DNA of 64,000 nt from Eremomyces bilateralis CBS 781.70 (Eukaryota; Ascomycota; Dothideomycetes; Eremomycetales; Eremomycetaceae), in contig NW_022985068.1 in the NCBI RefSeq assembly GCF_010015585.1, forward strand, positions 622,106 to 686,105, in the 5' to 3' direction. The position numbers were made by a program, and so were the translations under genes. How positions within the stretch are numbered: the first letter of the stretch is position 1; each line of letters begins with the position of its first letter. Below are positions 36,201-48,349 of the stretch, in pieces. Below the pieces are notes generated by a model. The model searched no databases. It saw only the letters and a program-made list of their open reading frames with translations, and was not told the DNA's origin.

Positions 36201-37825
36201 CAGGTAAGTCATCGCCACGTGTAGGCCATAAGTCTCAACTAGATGGTGGGTGACTCGTGCACGAAGTTTCGACTCTTCCGAAGACACTGTGGGAACGATG
36301 CCGAATTCGACCGGGATTCGTCGCTGGACAAGGCTTTGCAGTGATTCGACGACCATCCTGAGGTCGTTCAAGTTGCTCAGATCGGCAGGGAAGACACCCT
36401 TATGGAATTCCCGTCGAACACCGGGCAATTGCCCTGGATAGGTTCTCTGTAAAAGCGCCGTGACGCTCGAGGGTAGACCGTCGTATCTCTCGTCTTTCTC
36501 GATGTTATTCAACCAGATAATGACATTCCCTCCCTCGATTTCATCACGGTAGTCGTAGCGTTGAGGGTCCTCATCGGCCTGGGCATCAGCAACGGCTGGA
36601 TGTGCAAGGACATTGATCGCCTCGGTAGAGTTAAGTCCCAAGGATTTGATGCTATCGATGAGTCTTCGCTCCCTCCGGAGGTGCTCAAGGAGAGAAAAGG
36701 CATCCAGCTTGCGCGAATCCATTTGCATGCCGTTCATCCATAGAACGTTGTAGCCGGCAGGTACGATCTCGCGATTTGCACGATGCTCGTTTAAGAAGTC
36801 CTCCGATACTTCTTGTTCCGCAATCGACGACGAGTACTTTGGGAAGTCCTGGGTCAGCTTGAGGAGGCCCTCCAATGGATCAGGACTCTTCATGACCAGA
36901 GAAGCCGCCTTCATTCCGAGGCTCTTCAGCTCGGTGTTTGACAACGGTTTGATCTCATCAACTTCTACATCTACAAGGGCATTTTGGGAGTCGGTGCTCC
37001 TTTCTTCGGCAGCGCTATCGTCAACTTTCTTGTCCCTATCATCGATCACGATGTAATCGGTTCGCTTGAGTGCCAGTTCCACGCCGTAGCTCTGAATCCC
37101 AAGCTCTTGACCGGAAACCTCCGTTGGTGAAGCATAACGCACCGAAAATGCGCCATTTTGACCCCTCAACTTCTTATACAGGCCCCGGAAAGCCTTTGAT
37201 GTTATATCAGCATACAAAACAGCGGACGGCGGTGAATTGCTATGGTCGATGGTTCGGTCGAAGGGCAGCTCGACCACGACCGATGTTGACGCCTCAAGAG
37301 TATTGGCCTGGATATCAACTGCACATATAGCCCTGCCCGCAATATCAAGCCACGAAGAACAGCCCTCCCCTTCTACAGAACGCGCAGGTCGCACGGAGGT
37401 GTTGTAATACTGGAGATGGGCTTCGATTCGAGGGGCAGCTGAATGTATGGAGAAAGCGAATTGAAATGAGTCGAGCGCTTCTTGATTGGGGAGGATGCCA
37501 TCGTTTTGTAATAGTTCGAGGAACGCGTCGTATATACTTCGATCCGTTGTATATTCGTCAAAGTAGCCATCCGCTATTCGGTCAAGCAAAGGGGTATACG
37601 CGAACTCGCTTTCTTCTGTGGCGGTTTCTCTGCGAGTTTGTCAGCTTACAGGCGAAGCCATACCGGAGGAGAAACTCACAGAAGTTCTAATAACAAAGGC
37701 GGAGCAGTGAAAGAAGCTCGTAGCGCAACTTCAATTGGCGCTGTTGCTCCAGCGAAAGGAGCTGGGAGCAAGCTGCTCGAGAGGGCGAGAAGCCCAACTC
37801 GAGATAGCCACGACGTACCCCTCAT
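33255..37825 (-). CDS. UDP-glucose:glycoprotein glucosyltransferase
   Basis: Two exons, 37825-37680 and 37629-33255, encode 1506 aa, the normal length for UGGT. Exon 1 gives a signal peptide (MRGTSWLSRVGLLALSSSLL). The spliced region then reads the conserved start ASFTAPPLLLELLETA. The long N-terminal part is the folding-sensor region of thioredoxin-like domains. The C-terminal about 280 residues are the GT24 catalytic domain, including INIFSVASGHLYERMLNIMM and the DxD metal-binding motif in VDADQIVRTDMHDL (about residue 1308). The protein ends in KDEL, the ER retrieval signal. UGGT adds glucose to misfolded glycoproteins so that they re-bind calnexin. The gene is followed on the same strand upstream by ATM1, 457 bp from its start codon. 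Confidence 0.97.
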
Positions 37826-38282
37826 GACATAAGAGCACTCGTAGAGATTACTAGCAGCGGTTTAGAGTGCTAAATTGCATAACGAAGACATCAAACAGTC
37901 ATAGTGGAAGCTAGGCGGCACCTTAATGTTGTCAACTCGAAAACGCAGAGCTGCCTACGTATCCTCATTGGGAGCTCCCTAAACTTTGATATTCACACAG
38001 CGACCACAACTGCCAGTCACTGCATGCTCAGGGGAAAAGCAAACCGCACCTCACCATCCGTTAGATACATTGCCTGCAACAGCAAGCGATACCTAACAAA
38101 AGGTGATCCCTCTGCTTCAAATACATCATATCATAGAGGCTTTTATATCATTATGGAACAAATTCATAATATATTGGATTGAGGCGAGCACCTGTCTAGT
38201 ATTTCTATTGACATCAAATCAGAGTAGATACACTTTCAGTCGACTCCTAAAGTTACAGGATCAATAGATGAAGGTGGCTCGG
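37826..38282. other. Spacer between UGGT and ATM1
   Basis: This is the promoter region of the UGGT gene and the 3' region of ATM1. No gene is seen. Confidence 0.5.
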
Positions 38283-40449
38283 TTACCTAGAGCTCGGCTC
38301 AACCGGCTCAACCATCGCATCATCCTCTAGTGTCAGAGTCTCCTGAGCTTCAAAAATGTCAGCATTCGCACAAAAAGCAGGGAATAGGCTACATACCGCT
38401 CCATAGGGTAGAGTACACGCCCCCGGTGTTGATGAGCTGTTCATGGGTTCCGCTCTCGGCGGCACTGCCATCTCGTAGCACGATGATGAGATTGCTGTCG
38501 TAAATCGTTCGTAGTCTATGGGCGATGAAAACAGACGTTCTCTGCTTTTCTCTCAGAATGCTGTTAATATTTTGTAGGAGCTCTTGCTCGGTATGGGTGT
38601 CCAGTGCAGATGTCTAGTCTCAGTCAGCAAAGTTCGAAGATAAGGAGGGCAGACATACCGCTTCGTCAAAGAAGAGGATCGGCGGGTCCTTGAGGATGAG
38701 TCTAGACACTGCCAGTCGCTGCTTCTCGCCTCCGGATATCATCATCCCTCGCTCCCCGACCATGGTTTGATACTTCTCAGGGAATTTTTCGATCGTCTCA
38801 TGCACTTTAGCTCTCCTAGCTGCGGCAATGACAGCACCTGTATCGGCTCCTAGATTGCCATATCGTATATTATGCTCAATCGAAGCATTGAAAAGCGGAG
38901 TGTCCTGTGGAACAACGCCAATTGCTTTCCGCAGACTCTCCAGGCTCACTTCTCGAATGTCCTGGCCATCAATCAGGATCCGCCCCTCTTGAATGTCGTA
39001 GTACCGGAACAGTAACCTAAGGATCGTGGATTTACCACTGCCCGAGGGGCCAACAATGGCTACTTTCTTGCCAGCTGGAATGGTGAGGGATAGATTTCGA
39101 AGAATAGGTCGGTCGGGATGGTATCCAAAAGTAACGTTTTCGAATCGAATCTCACCGCCGGTGAGCATCAGGGACTTTGCGTTCGGAGGTTCCTTGATGG
39201 CAACGTTGACTTTCTGGAGGTTGAACAATGTCTCCATATCCAGCAAACTTTGTCGAAGTTCTCTATAGACCGAGCCCAAAAAGTTCAATGGTACTGAGAG
39301 CTGGAAGACGAGCTGATTGACCATCACAAGATCTCCAACGGTGAGAGTCCCAGTGGCAACTCCATCGGCTGCCAGGAACATCATCGCCGTCAGTGCGGTG
39401 GAAAAGATGATATTCTGACCGGAGTTGAGGAGTGCAAGCGAAGTCGCAACTTTGATGCTTGCTTTTTCGTACTGCTGAAGCGCTTGATCGTATCGACCGA
39501 CCTCATATTTTTCGTTATTGAAATACTTCACTGCCTCGTAATTGATCAAAGAATCCACGGCGACAGTAGCCGCTTTGTTGTCTGCTGCATTTGTCTGTTT
39601 TCGGAACTTCGTCCTCCATGCCGTCGTCGTGATTGTGAAAGCAGTGTAGGCGACCATTGTTGTGGCCGTGATAGCTGCAAATTTGAACCCGTATTGGTAG
39701 GTCAAGATACCACAAACCAAGGATATCTCCAAGGCCGTTGGGATGACGTGGAACACCATCGACGTCAACAGGAAGCTGATCCCTTTCGTCCCTCGATCTA
39801 TTGCTCTCGTGAGGCCGCCGGTCTGCCGAGACAAATGGAAGTTTAAATCTAAGCGGAGAAGATGCTCATAGACACCGCATGCCACTCGTCGGATTGCTTT
39901 CTGTGCCACGCTCGCAAAAACCGCATTTCGCAGTTCCTGGAACAGTACGGCTCCGACCCTGGTTGCGCCATATGCTACGACCATGGAGCCAGCTACAGTC
40001 CAGGCAGTCCCGCCCACAGCAGCAAAATCAATGTTCATAGAGTCGACAATGCTCTTAAAATAGAAAGGGACTTGGACGTTGAGAAGTTTGGCTCCTACGA
40101 GTAAGCCTACAGCGAGGCTCACGCGAAACCTAGTCCCTAGCTTGTCCTTCGGCCAGAGATATTGTGTCATCTCCTTCATGATGGCCCAGTCAGCCTTCCT
40201 TTGCTCCTTTCTTGACACCGTTTTCTCCGCGAGAAGTTCGGATTGCTGTTTGGAGCTTGTAGACTCCTTCGTAGGGGCCTTGGGTGGGGTGGGTACATTG
40301 CTGGAAGCTTGACGCGCCTGGCGGTGGGCTGAGGAGGTCGTGTTGGGTCCCAGGGTTGACGGGGTGAGGTATCTCGACAGCAGGCAGGACCGTCTATAGG
40401 TATTTGGTCTGCAATAAAGCGCACGATGCGCTCCTCTAAGGGGTATCAT
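38283..40449 (-). CDS. ATM1: Mitochondrial ABC exporter Atm1
   Basis: Three exons, 40449-38659, 38613-38397 and 38347-38283, encode 690 aa, the same length as yeast Atm1. The N-terminus is Arg/Ser-rich without acidic residues, as expected for a mitochondrial presequence. A half-transporter membrane domain with six predicted helices follows, including [32 protein letters not shown], a signature of the Atm1/ABCB7 group. The nucleotide-binding domain has Walker [10 protein letters not shown] (about 466-474), signature ISGGEKQR (about 571), Walker B PILFFDEA completed by ATSALDT across intron 1, and the H-loop in [10 protein letters not shown]. Atm1 exports glutathione-linked sulfur compounds from the matrix for cytosolic iron-sulfur protein assembly. 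It is divergent from AIM24, another mitochondrial gene. Confidence 0.97.
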
Positions 40450-40936
40450 CTTATCGGATCTTTAAGATAGCTTGTCCGCACGCGGAACCTTCGAATTGCC
40501 GCGCAAGAGTCGGGTAGATTTCACCTAGCATCTTCTCCGGGCTGATGCGAGCACGTCACCGGGGCCTTGAGGTGTCGCAGCTCTGCAACGGTCAGTCGCA
40601 TGCATTCTAGCACTTAGCAGCAGACATACCAGGGCATTCGCGTTCTCTCACAATAGACTGTGATTGAAGTGGGACTTTCGGGTTGATGTGTTTCTGGAGC
40701 AGATGTAATATAATAACTGGTACTATAAGTGTAAGACCCGGGCACGCCAAGCATTTCAAGCTCTTGCATCACCAATTATTAGATGGATATCAAATACTTC
40801 GGGCCAGTTACGGGGTCGATTCAACGCGTTCCGACTTCCGACTCGCGAAGTGTGTCCAAAAATTATCAACTCCCATCGCCGTCATTCTCTTCATTACTTG
40901 CCCATTGAGGCATCCATATCCATTGGGTAGCTGCAA
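40450..40936. promoter_or_regulatory. Divergent promoter region ATM1 / AIM24
   Basis: This 487-bp gap separates the start codons of two mitochondrial-protein genes transcribed away from each other. No TATA box stands out on either side. Shared control is possible but not shown. Confidence 0.5.
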
Positions 40937-42407
40937 ATGCCACGAGGCATGAGAGTCCCGATCCAATGTGGGCTTCGAGCACCTCCGCGAAGGCAATCCG
41001 CGCTGGCTGTCCGGTATGCCGTTGCCCACCGACGAAACTTTCGAATTGCCTCGATTCCCGCCTCGGAAACCCGCGATATAGGGATTCAATCAGCCTCGGA
41101 ACCTGCGTCATCAACTAGACCCGGTACATACGACTCCCCGACAATGTATTGGTTCAAAGCTCATTGCAAGCAGATGCCCGATTCGAGGTCCTCGGCACAC
41201 CCTCTTCACTGCTGTCCGTTTCCTTATCAGCATCTCAAGAACTCTTCACTCGACGAGGGACACTAGTAGGAGTCAGCGGGAAGGCGGAAAGTGTATGTGA
41301 AGCCCTCTGTGATGCTTTTCTGGCAACAGTGCTAAACCTCGACTAGGCGCTTTCTACACTCTCCATCCTCCAACCCTTCCGACGCGCCGTTTCCGGAATA
41401 CCTTTCTTATATCAAAAGGTCCTTCCTCCTGCCTAGAGTTGTGTACTTTACTTACAGATGGTAGATCACGTCGACCAGCCCAATCCAAGCTTTGATCGCC
41501 ACGAAGTCGTCATTAACATCATTTACCGTAGTCCACCTAGATGGACGGATGGACTGGATGGTGGCGCAGAGAAATGCTATATTAGCATGGACCGGGCATA
41601 CACTGGCGATCAAGCCTAAGTTAAACACAACCTTGGTACGATACTTCGCTCGCAGGATGATCGCAACTGACAGACTGCAGAGCCTTTCACATTGGGGGAA
41701 TTCATACGTGACAGGCAGGGGTCTGCTCGCTCTTGTTGGCAAAGGGCAGATCTATCAAATAGTTTTGAAAACCGGAGACGAATACGTTGTCCATCCAAGG
41801 TAATTAAGACTGATATCATCCGTATTAGGACCTATCACTAATCAAAGCAACAGCAATGTGATTGCATACTCAATATCAACTAACCCCCCCCTCCCCTACC
41901 GCTTCAAATCTTCAGCTCTACGACTCCAAGTACCTCTTATGAGCGCGCTATCCTGGATCCCTGACATTAAGTTCTTCCAGGTGATGCGTGAGACCCCAAC
42001 ATGGAGGAAGGTAACCGCCGCATTGTTTCGATTGCGTACTTGGACAAGGCGGTCAATTTCGGGCGACAGGGTGAGTTTCTCTGATGGACCGACCGCTCAA
42101 ACCACAAATCAAGATTCTAATAAACTCTCAGTTATTTCTACGGTTTTATGGCCCAAGCACAGTCCTGGTCCAATCGCGGGGGTCGAGTCTCCGCGATGTG
42201 CTTACAACTAACGAGGTGAATGAGATTGCGGATACTCCAGCCGGAGTAGTGAGGGGTCCGGTGAAAGTTGATTTGCGGAAGCCTGCCGTGCATGCATCTG
42301 CAGTTACGCCGCAACAAAAAGCAGAGGTCTCTCAACCCGAGCCAAGCCAGCCGTTGCAGACACGATATGCGAGGGTTGGACGGGATGGAAAGGTAACCTT
42401 CAACTGA
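40937..42407 (+). CDS. AIM24: Mitochondrial AIM24 protein
   Basis: Seven exons, 40937-41123, 41174-41292, 41347-41418, 41465-41635, 41681-41799, 41854-42070 and 42132-42407, encode 386 aa. The N-terminus ([21 protein letters not shown]) is Arg-rich and suits mitochondrial import. The body follows the AIM24 beta-sandwich family: [97 protein letters not shown] and [17 protein letters not shown]. Yeast Aim24 is an inner-membrane protein that supports the MICOS/cristae system. Intron 3 uses an unusual GTCCTT donor and ends at GGTAG. Intron 4 (45 nt) is in frame and stop-free. An alternative acceptor three bases upstream in intron 1 would add one Ala. A second in-frame ATG lies at 40949. Confidence 0.92.
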
Positions 42408-44374
42408 TTAGGCTCGATTCGAGCTGTGGAGATATACCTTCGCCTTTTCGCTTCTGTACTATCAGCCCCTAGATCATCATGTACAATTAGGTTGGTTAAT
42501 GATACCCCTGCGGTCCTTCAACGTCATAGATTGGTTCGAGGACCGATCGTCCTATTGCATGCCACGATTTCCATCATACCATGGATCATGGTTTGGTTAT
42601 GAACTTGATGTCAACCATGCACTGCACAAAGTCGAGTCATCTTTGCAGTTGTTGGAGCTACCCAGAAGCCTGAGCATGGGGAAGAAGAATTGGACTATTG
42701 GAGGGATACCTACCTGGATGATAAAACTTAGAAGTGAGAGCAATGTCTGAAAGTTGTATTATTAGCGTATTCCCTAATTCCCACAGAAAACCTATCTCCG
42801 TCTCTCCGTCTCTCCGTCTCTCCGACAGTGGAGCGGCGGATAGCGACGGGAGCCCGGCTCGGGCAGGTCCAAACGCCAAGCGCATTGACAAATTTGTCCA
42901 AGTAGCTCCCTCCAGCTTCCCACATTCCAGGCTCCAGGTCTTCAAGACTCCAAGCCTCCAATGCATCAGTGATCAAGCAAGTCAGCAAGAGTTGACCCCA
43001 ATAACTTTTGTAGGCCGAAATAGGAGTGTCATGTACCGTACGATACCCCCTCAAGGTGCAACAATTGGCCAAGTCGCCATAGTTGATGGTTAAATGATGG
43101 TTCACGTTCAAGACCCGGAGACGTACGGCACGTCAGGTGCAGAGCGGACGGATGAAATATGAATCCATGAATTCATCATTTCACACCGCAATTTTAGTTC
43201 CTACCAAGCATGCTTGACTCTTGACTCTTGAAATTCTATTGCTCGAGCCAATAGTTGCTATTGTCTGAGTCAATGGAGGTTGAACCCGAGGCCCGAAGCC
43301 AGATGCCGTTTGGCCAAGGAGCCCTCGCAGGAGTCCGCCCGGGTCCAGTCCACTGTTTCCCTTTAGCTCTGTCGGCGGTGATCGATAAGGAGAGGCATCG
43401 ATTATTTGATCGACCCACCAGTTGGCATGTGAATCGAAGCAACAGCGCCTCCGCAAAGCTTCTCGTGATGAAAAGGACCAAGATTCGATATATAATCGGT
43501 GACACCAAAACCGCCTCCATTCCGAGAGTGTGGAAGGTTTACCGGTACTGTGGAAAAGGTTACGGGAGGACCCAATCTCCCGGAGAAAGGGTCCCGCCCT
43601 TCTGGTTCTCCCAGACGGTTTTTAGGATTTCCATCGCCATTACGGAATCCAGGAGCACCTCCCCCAATCATTGGGTTTGGGATGGATTTGGGAAAAGCAA
43701 ACAACGGGTAACTGACTCGTCATGCGCTTCTTTAACAAATCTTCTGTTCTGGCTTTGACCATTTTGCTGCTTGTCGTATCCAAGCTCTACCGCTGTCCGC
43801 TGCAGCTCTCAAGCTTCGGTGCAACACTCAACACTCAAGTCTCGCCGTCTCTGATTTGCTTCCTCGACCAGTTGAGATGCAGCTCCTCCACAATCGACCC
43901 CAATTTAAGGCCTTGTATTCGATCGTTTGAACTTATCCCGTATGATTGAACCTTGCGATCTCCGGAGAAGCTTTCCACATTCCAAGCCAGCGCCCGGTTA
44001 GTGGTTACTTGTTAGTGGTTATCAGCCCCGTAGCCCAGGAGCCCAGGACTCTAGCCCACAGTCTCAGCCGACTCCAGTAATGCAGATCGCTGAGTCGTGA
44101 GCGACTGAGCGTTCCCCTCCCTCTCCACCCCAATCTTCGAATCTCGTACGTAAGGTACATAATTCTATTGCCTCCAACCCTCCAGTCTCGTCCTGGCGGG
44201 ATCTCGGTCATCATTTTCTACCTTTTGAAGTTTCGTTGGTAAATCCGAGTTGCCAAGCAGCTCCCAGGTGTTCCACTGCCATCCAAAATATCATTACCGA
44301 CTATTAATCAATGCAATACTAAAGGCTACACTCCAATCCTCTCTGGTGGAGTTCCCGCATAGATGCATTGGCCC
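42408..44374. other. 2-kb stretch without a supported gene
   Basis: Several frames of 100-170 codons exist on both strands (for example 43255-43758 plus and 43704-43402 minus), but they overlap each other, lack a family signature and lack coding-like composition. An 8-bp satellite (TCTCTCCG) lies at 42795-42824. Confidence 0.45.
42795..42824. repeat. TCTCTCCG short tandem repeat
   Basis: Nearly four copies of an 8-bp CT-rich unit sit side by side in non-coding sequence. Confidence 0.75.
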
Positions 44375-45906
44375 ATGGCGTCTGAAGATTCGCCCATTCC
44401 CATTGTGCGTTATGTCCGTTCGGTTTGGCATTCAAGCAACATACCAATCAAAGTGATAGGACCAAAACTACGTCGATGGAATTGACGACGATGATGACTA
44501 TAGCTTCTCTTCGTAGGTCTTCCCATGTTCTTCTTCGAGTTAATTCCTGCTAACCTCAACTCAAGCGGTCAGACGATAGCTACAAGCGTCACAGCATATC
44601 GTTACGAACATGGCCGGAGATACCATGCCTTCCGTATAAAACCCTTCCTCATAGCCCGCCTCAGTTGGCCATGATTACTAAATCTCGACCAGGGGATGGC
44701 GCATATTACATGCCCAATGACGAGCAGCATCAGGATGGAGAAGCGATTTGGTAAGTTCGAAACACTTGTAGTTGCGTGTCGCTATACTAAATATTCTCTA
44801 AGCCACCACATGTACATTGTAACATTCGATGATAAGCTCCATCTTGCACCCTTGGACAATCCGCAGCGAGTTCTTGACGTCGGGACCGGTACGGGAACTT
44901 GGGCAATGTACGTTGGACCTCAATTAACTGCTACTTTGGCTAACTCTCTGCAGCGATATGGGCGATCGCTACCCTGGAGCGGATGTGCTTGGTGAGCTGA
45001 ACGAATTTAAGAACAAGTGGCAACCCTACTGATCCATCGATAGGAATCGACCTGTCGCCTGTCCAGCCTCGGCAACTTCCATTCAATGTCCGCTTCGAAG
45101 TCGACGACTGTACGAGTGAATGGACTTATCCTGTCGATCACTTTGACTTCATCCACATGCGGGGACTCAATGGCGGTGTTTCCGACTGGCCAACGCTGTA
45201 TAACTCTTGTCTCAAGTAAGTCCTATTTGCCCTCCCAATCCAAAACAAACTACTCATACTGTCCCATAGCCACTTGGAGCCTGGGGGCTGGCTTGAACAT
45301 GTCGAGTTCAGCACTTTCATCTACCCGGCAGAGCCACGAGAGCAGCATGATCCGGCTATCAAGGAGATTCTTGGGATTCTCCCTGAACTTCAACAGGTGT
45401 GGGGTAAGTCTTTGAACCAAGAGAAGGAGATGCGCGATCAGATCAAGGAAGCCGGTACGTATTCCCACCCAATCGACCCATGTGTCCGTCCTCGATTTCT
45501 CATTATCTATATAGGCTTCGTGGAAGTTCAAGAGCGCATCTTCAAATGGCCTCTTGGGCCGTGGAGTAGCGACCCCAAACTCAAAGACCTCGGACGATGG
45601 AACCTATTAAGCTGGGCTGTCAGTTTCGAGGGGTGGGTCCAGGCGTTGGTTACGAGGTTCCTTGGAGTAAGTGAGGACGCTGTCTTAAGGATCCGTCCCC
45701 AGGCCAGAAAGGATGTGAGGCTAACAGACTGTCCAGTGGCCACCCGACCGCGTCACACAGCTTCAGAAAGATATTGAGCGGGCGCTGAAAGATAGGAAGA
45801 ATCAATATTACCAGGAAGTGTAAGTTTATGGCTCCAACTCGTGGCATCGCTCACCGACTAATGTTAATCAAGGCGTGTTGTAATGGGGAAGAAACCGGCT
45901 GCTTGA
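44375..45906 (+). CDS. LaeA-like SAM-dependent methyltransferase
   Basis: Eleven exons: 44375-44404, 44460-44512, 44566-44633, 44693-44750, 44803-44907, 44954-44991, 45044-45215, 45270-45454, 45515-45666, 45737-45819 and 45873-45906. The phases of all junctions agree and give 325 aa. After an acidic N-terminus (GIDDDDDYSF), the segment SVTAYRYEHGRRYHAFRDGAYYMPNDEQ is the usual entry to fungal LaeA-like enzymes. SAM-binding motif I is VLDVGTGTGTWAIDMG (about residue 92). The later motifs are GIDLSPVQPRQLPFNVRFEVDD, HFDFIHMRGLNG and LEPGGWLEHVE. LaeA itself is a nuclear regulator of secondary metabolism, while most relatives are untested or act on metabolites. No polyketide or peptide synthetase gene is in this window, so its target cannot be inferred from context. 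Confidence 0.92.
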
Positions 45907-46838
45907 AGGATTTCTGATCGGGACCCATTCGCGAATGCTTGCCCCCTTTCTTGAATGAGTGCATCTTTACGGCCGATCATGGTGGCAAGCAATCGGTCTC
46001 AAGTTGAATGCATAGCGACAATCCTTATTTATACATCTCAATTCAATCAATAAGCCGACGTTCTATCAGCCACTACCCTCGCTAGACTGGGATAGTGGGG
46101 GACCTTTATGACTCCAAGACTCATTCTTCAGTGTTTTTACTGCTACCTAATTGTTCCCATGTCCCGAGCGCCCTTCCTCTCTGGCCAGCTCTGCCTATAA
46201 ACTTCCAGATCGCGGCCCATTTGTATAATTGCTTGGCTGCAACCGAATCAGGTGCTACAGACTGCTGTAAGTCAGTACTATACAGCACATGTACCTACTG
46301 TAACCACTAACCAGCCTTCACCACGCGCTTTCCCACAGCTTGTCTTTTCCTTGGCTTGAAATGCCATCTGCTAGAGCCTAGAAGCCGCACGGCACACATG
46401 CAGTACATTCCCTCACTGGTTAGGCTACGGTAGTCGGGTCGGGCCTACCAGAAGTGGAGAAGGCCAATCGGAGAATGGAACACTATATTTAGCGTTAGAG
46501 GCTCGCAGTCCCCTATTTCGCCCGCCTTCCTTATCATCACTACATGAGTACATGTGTGAAGAATACTCCAATCGAGCAAAGATCACGTATGAGAGAGAAG
46601 AGCGATGTATTGGATGTATCTAAAATACAGCGTGACGAGATCGAGATAGACCTCTCCGAGCAAACATAAGCCACGTGCCTCAACAAGCACCGAGGTCAGG
46701 TGACCTCCGTGTGACAACATGACTGCTTCCTCAGCTTCACTCCTACAAATAGACAAAGTCTTCAGTGCTTGATCTCTTCCTGCTGTAAACATATTCTCAA
46801 TTTCTGCAGAACCGTATTTCCTCCTTAACATTGAAACT
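45907..46838. other. Intergenic spacer
   Basis: This contains the methyltransferase 3' end and the promoter of the small Ser/Gly-rich protein. A TATATTTA box lies at about 46484-46491. No gene is seen. Confidence 0.45.
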
Positions 46839-47271
46839 ATGGCAAACCAGTCATCCGCCAATTCCTCTGGGACCTCCTCTGGGACCTCAGGGGCCTCCTC
46901 GGGGACATCCTCTGGGACCTCTGGCAACACCTCCTCGAGCGGTCAAAGCTATACGACTACCAGCAGCGGAATGAACAGTCAGGTAGGCCGGCTTTTAGAT
47001 TGCCCGGTCCAGCTAAAATAGTTTTCTGCAAGACCTGATATTCTGACTGATACTAGGGCAACCATTACTGCTCCCGTGACTATGGCTCTAACGTCTCGAA
47101 TTCGAACAGCTATCACTATTCCAACACGTGAGTCGAGCGTAAGGGCATTATCATCACATTCGTTTTAGCTCACGATATTTCAGCAATGGTAGCTACTACT
47201 ACTCGAACCCGAATGGAAGCACGTACTACAACAACGGCAACGGTGGTAGCACCTACTCTCGTAATGGCTAA
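46839..47271 (+). CDS. Small Ser/Gly/Asn/Tyr-rich fungal protein
   Basis: Three exons, 46839-46982, 47057-47127 and 47184-47271, encode 100 aa. The first exon encodes a tandem repeat of SSGTSSGTSGAS-type units from a 12-15 bp DNA repeat and is presumably disordered. The remaining half is far more structured in pattern, with QGNHYCSRDYGS, NSNSYHYSNTNGSYYYSN and GSTYYNNGNGGSTY. It resembles a small protein type I have seen in other Pezizomycotina, without a known function. There is no signal peptide or membrane segment. The splice phases (0, then 2) agree with the amino-acid repeat continuing smoothly across both junctions, which supports the model. Confidence 0.8.
46860..46935 (+). repeat. Coding minisatellite (Ser-Gly-Thr repeats)
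   Basis: The sequence repeats GGGACCTCCTCT-like units within exon 1 of the small Ser/Gly-rich gene. Changes between copies are mostly whole codons, so the frame is kept. Confidence 0.7.
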
Positions 47272-47889
47272 GGAACGGATGTCTGTCCACAGCCAATAAT
47301 TGCAGGAAATGAAGCGGCACATCCACTGCGGAGATTGAAAGGCATGTTGAGCTCTCACTTATAGCTAAGGGACCAAGTAGATAGGCTCAAATTCACTGGG
47401 ATCACTCAATATTCATGATCCGCCGTGTTAAAGTGTGCTTCAAACTTGGCCAGGCCTGGACAGTACTATCCATAATAACCTTATGCTCATAATAGCCGTT
47501 GGGAAATTCCATCCCCCCTATATTTGCCTTCATGTCTGCTTTGATGACCCCAAGGATCTGCGGTCGAAGTCTCTACTTCCAACCTTTGCATATCGAGTCC
47601 ATTCAAATGCACTTCATCCTGGAAAGTCCGATGCGGTTTGACCAGCCCCGTAGAGACAGCTCCATTTCCTTGTTATATGACTTGCCCTGACTTCTGTTTA
47701 TTGCTCATATATCTAGATTATATCAAGATTTCAAAACATATTGACGTATCCTCCTCCGAAGGGATCATACATGACCGTAGCTCATCCGGATTTGATATGT
47801 TGTGTAAATGACCTGCCGGACAGTAAAGCGGGATCAGGATGGGGTCTCTGTGCGAGAAGGGAGCCCGTCACGAGGGATTTTGAATTCTG
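47272..47889. other. Intergenic spacer
   Basis: Nothing coding or structured could be supported here. Confidence 0.4.
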
Positions 47890-48349
47890 CTAATTCACAA
47901 TTTGACACTGCAGCTGAGCCCAGTCCGCTTCGTGTGCCTGGGAACGGAGGACCAGAGCGATGGCTAGGTCCTTCCCAAACATAGCGAATTCCGCCATCAT
48001 TTCATGGATTACGGATACAAGCTCTCTCTCTTCCGCTATATACGTCATTAACGTGGTACATCGTTGAATCGCTCGACCCTGAAGCGTTAGCTTTTCCGGA
48101 AAGCCGTCCCCACTATGCAAAGGGCGAATGATTGCCTCAAAATGTCTGGCGTCGATTTTTGAATCAGGCCCAAATTGGAAATACATATCGTAAAAATCGA
48201 TGAAGCATGGCACGACTAGCTTGTCTACTAGACTGGAGATTCTTAAAAGCCAGGCCAACCCAGTGCCAGTGCTGTTGTCGTACTTCGTTTGATAGGTTGA
48301 TGGTCGGATCAGTAAATAAGCCATCGCATAGGAAATCCCTAGCGACTGT
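47890..48349 (-). CDS. Unrecognised protein, fragment or last exon
   Basis: The frame reading GISYAMAYLLIRPSTYQTKYDNS and then GLAWLLRISSLVDKLVVPCFIDFYDMYFQF has the regular hydrophobic spacing of an all-helical protein. It runs to a stop at 47890 (144 aa from its first ATG at 48324). A possible acceptor (GACAG, near 48350) suggests that this is the last exon of a larger gene. Upstream exons on the minus strand to 48640 could not be built, because the frames there contain stops. I cannot name a family. It may be a truncated gene, or a chance frame. Confidence 0.38.

Noticed and set aside
43255-43758. Plus-strand open frame of 167 codons
   Set aside because: It overlaps a minus-strand frame, has no ATG-proximal signature or family and no coding-like third-position bias.
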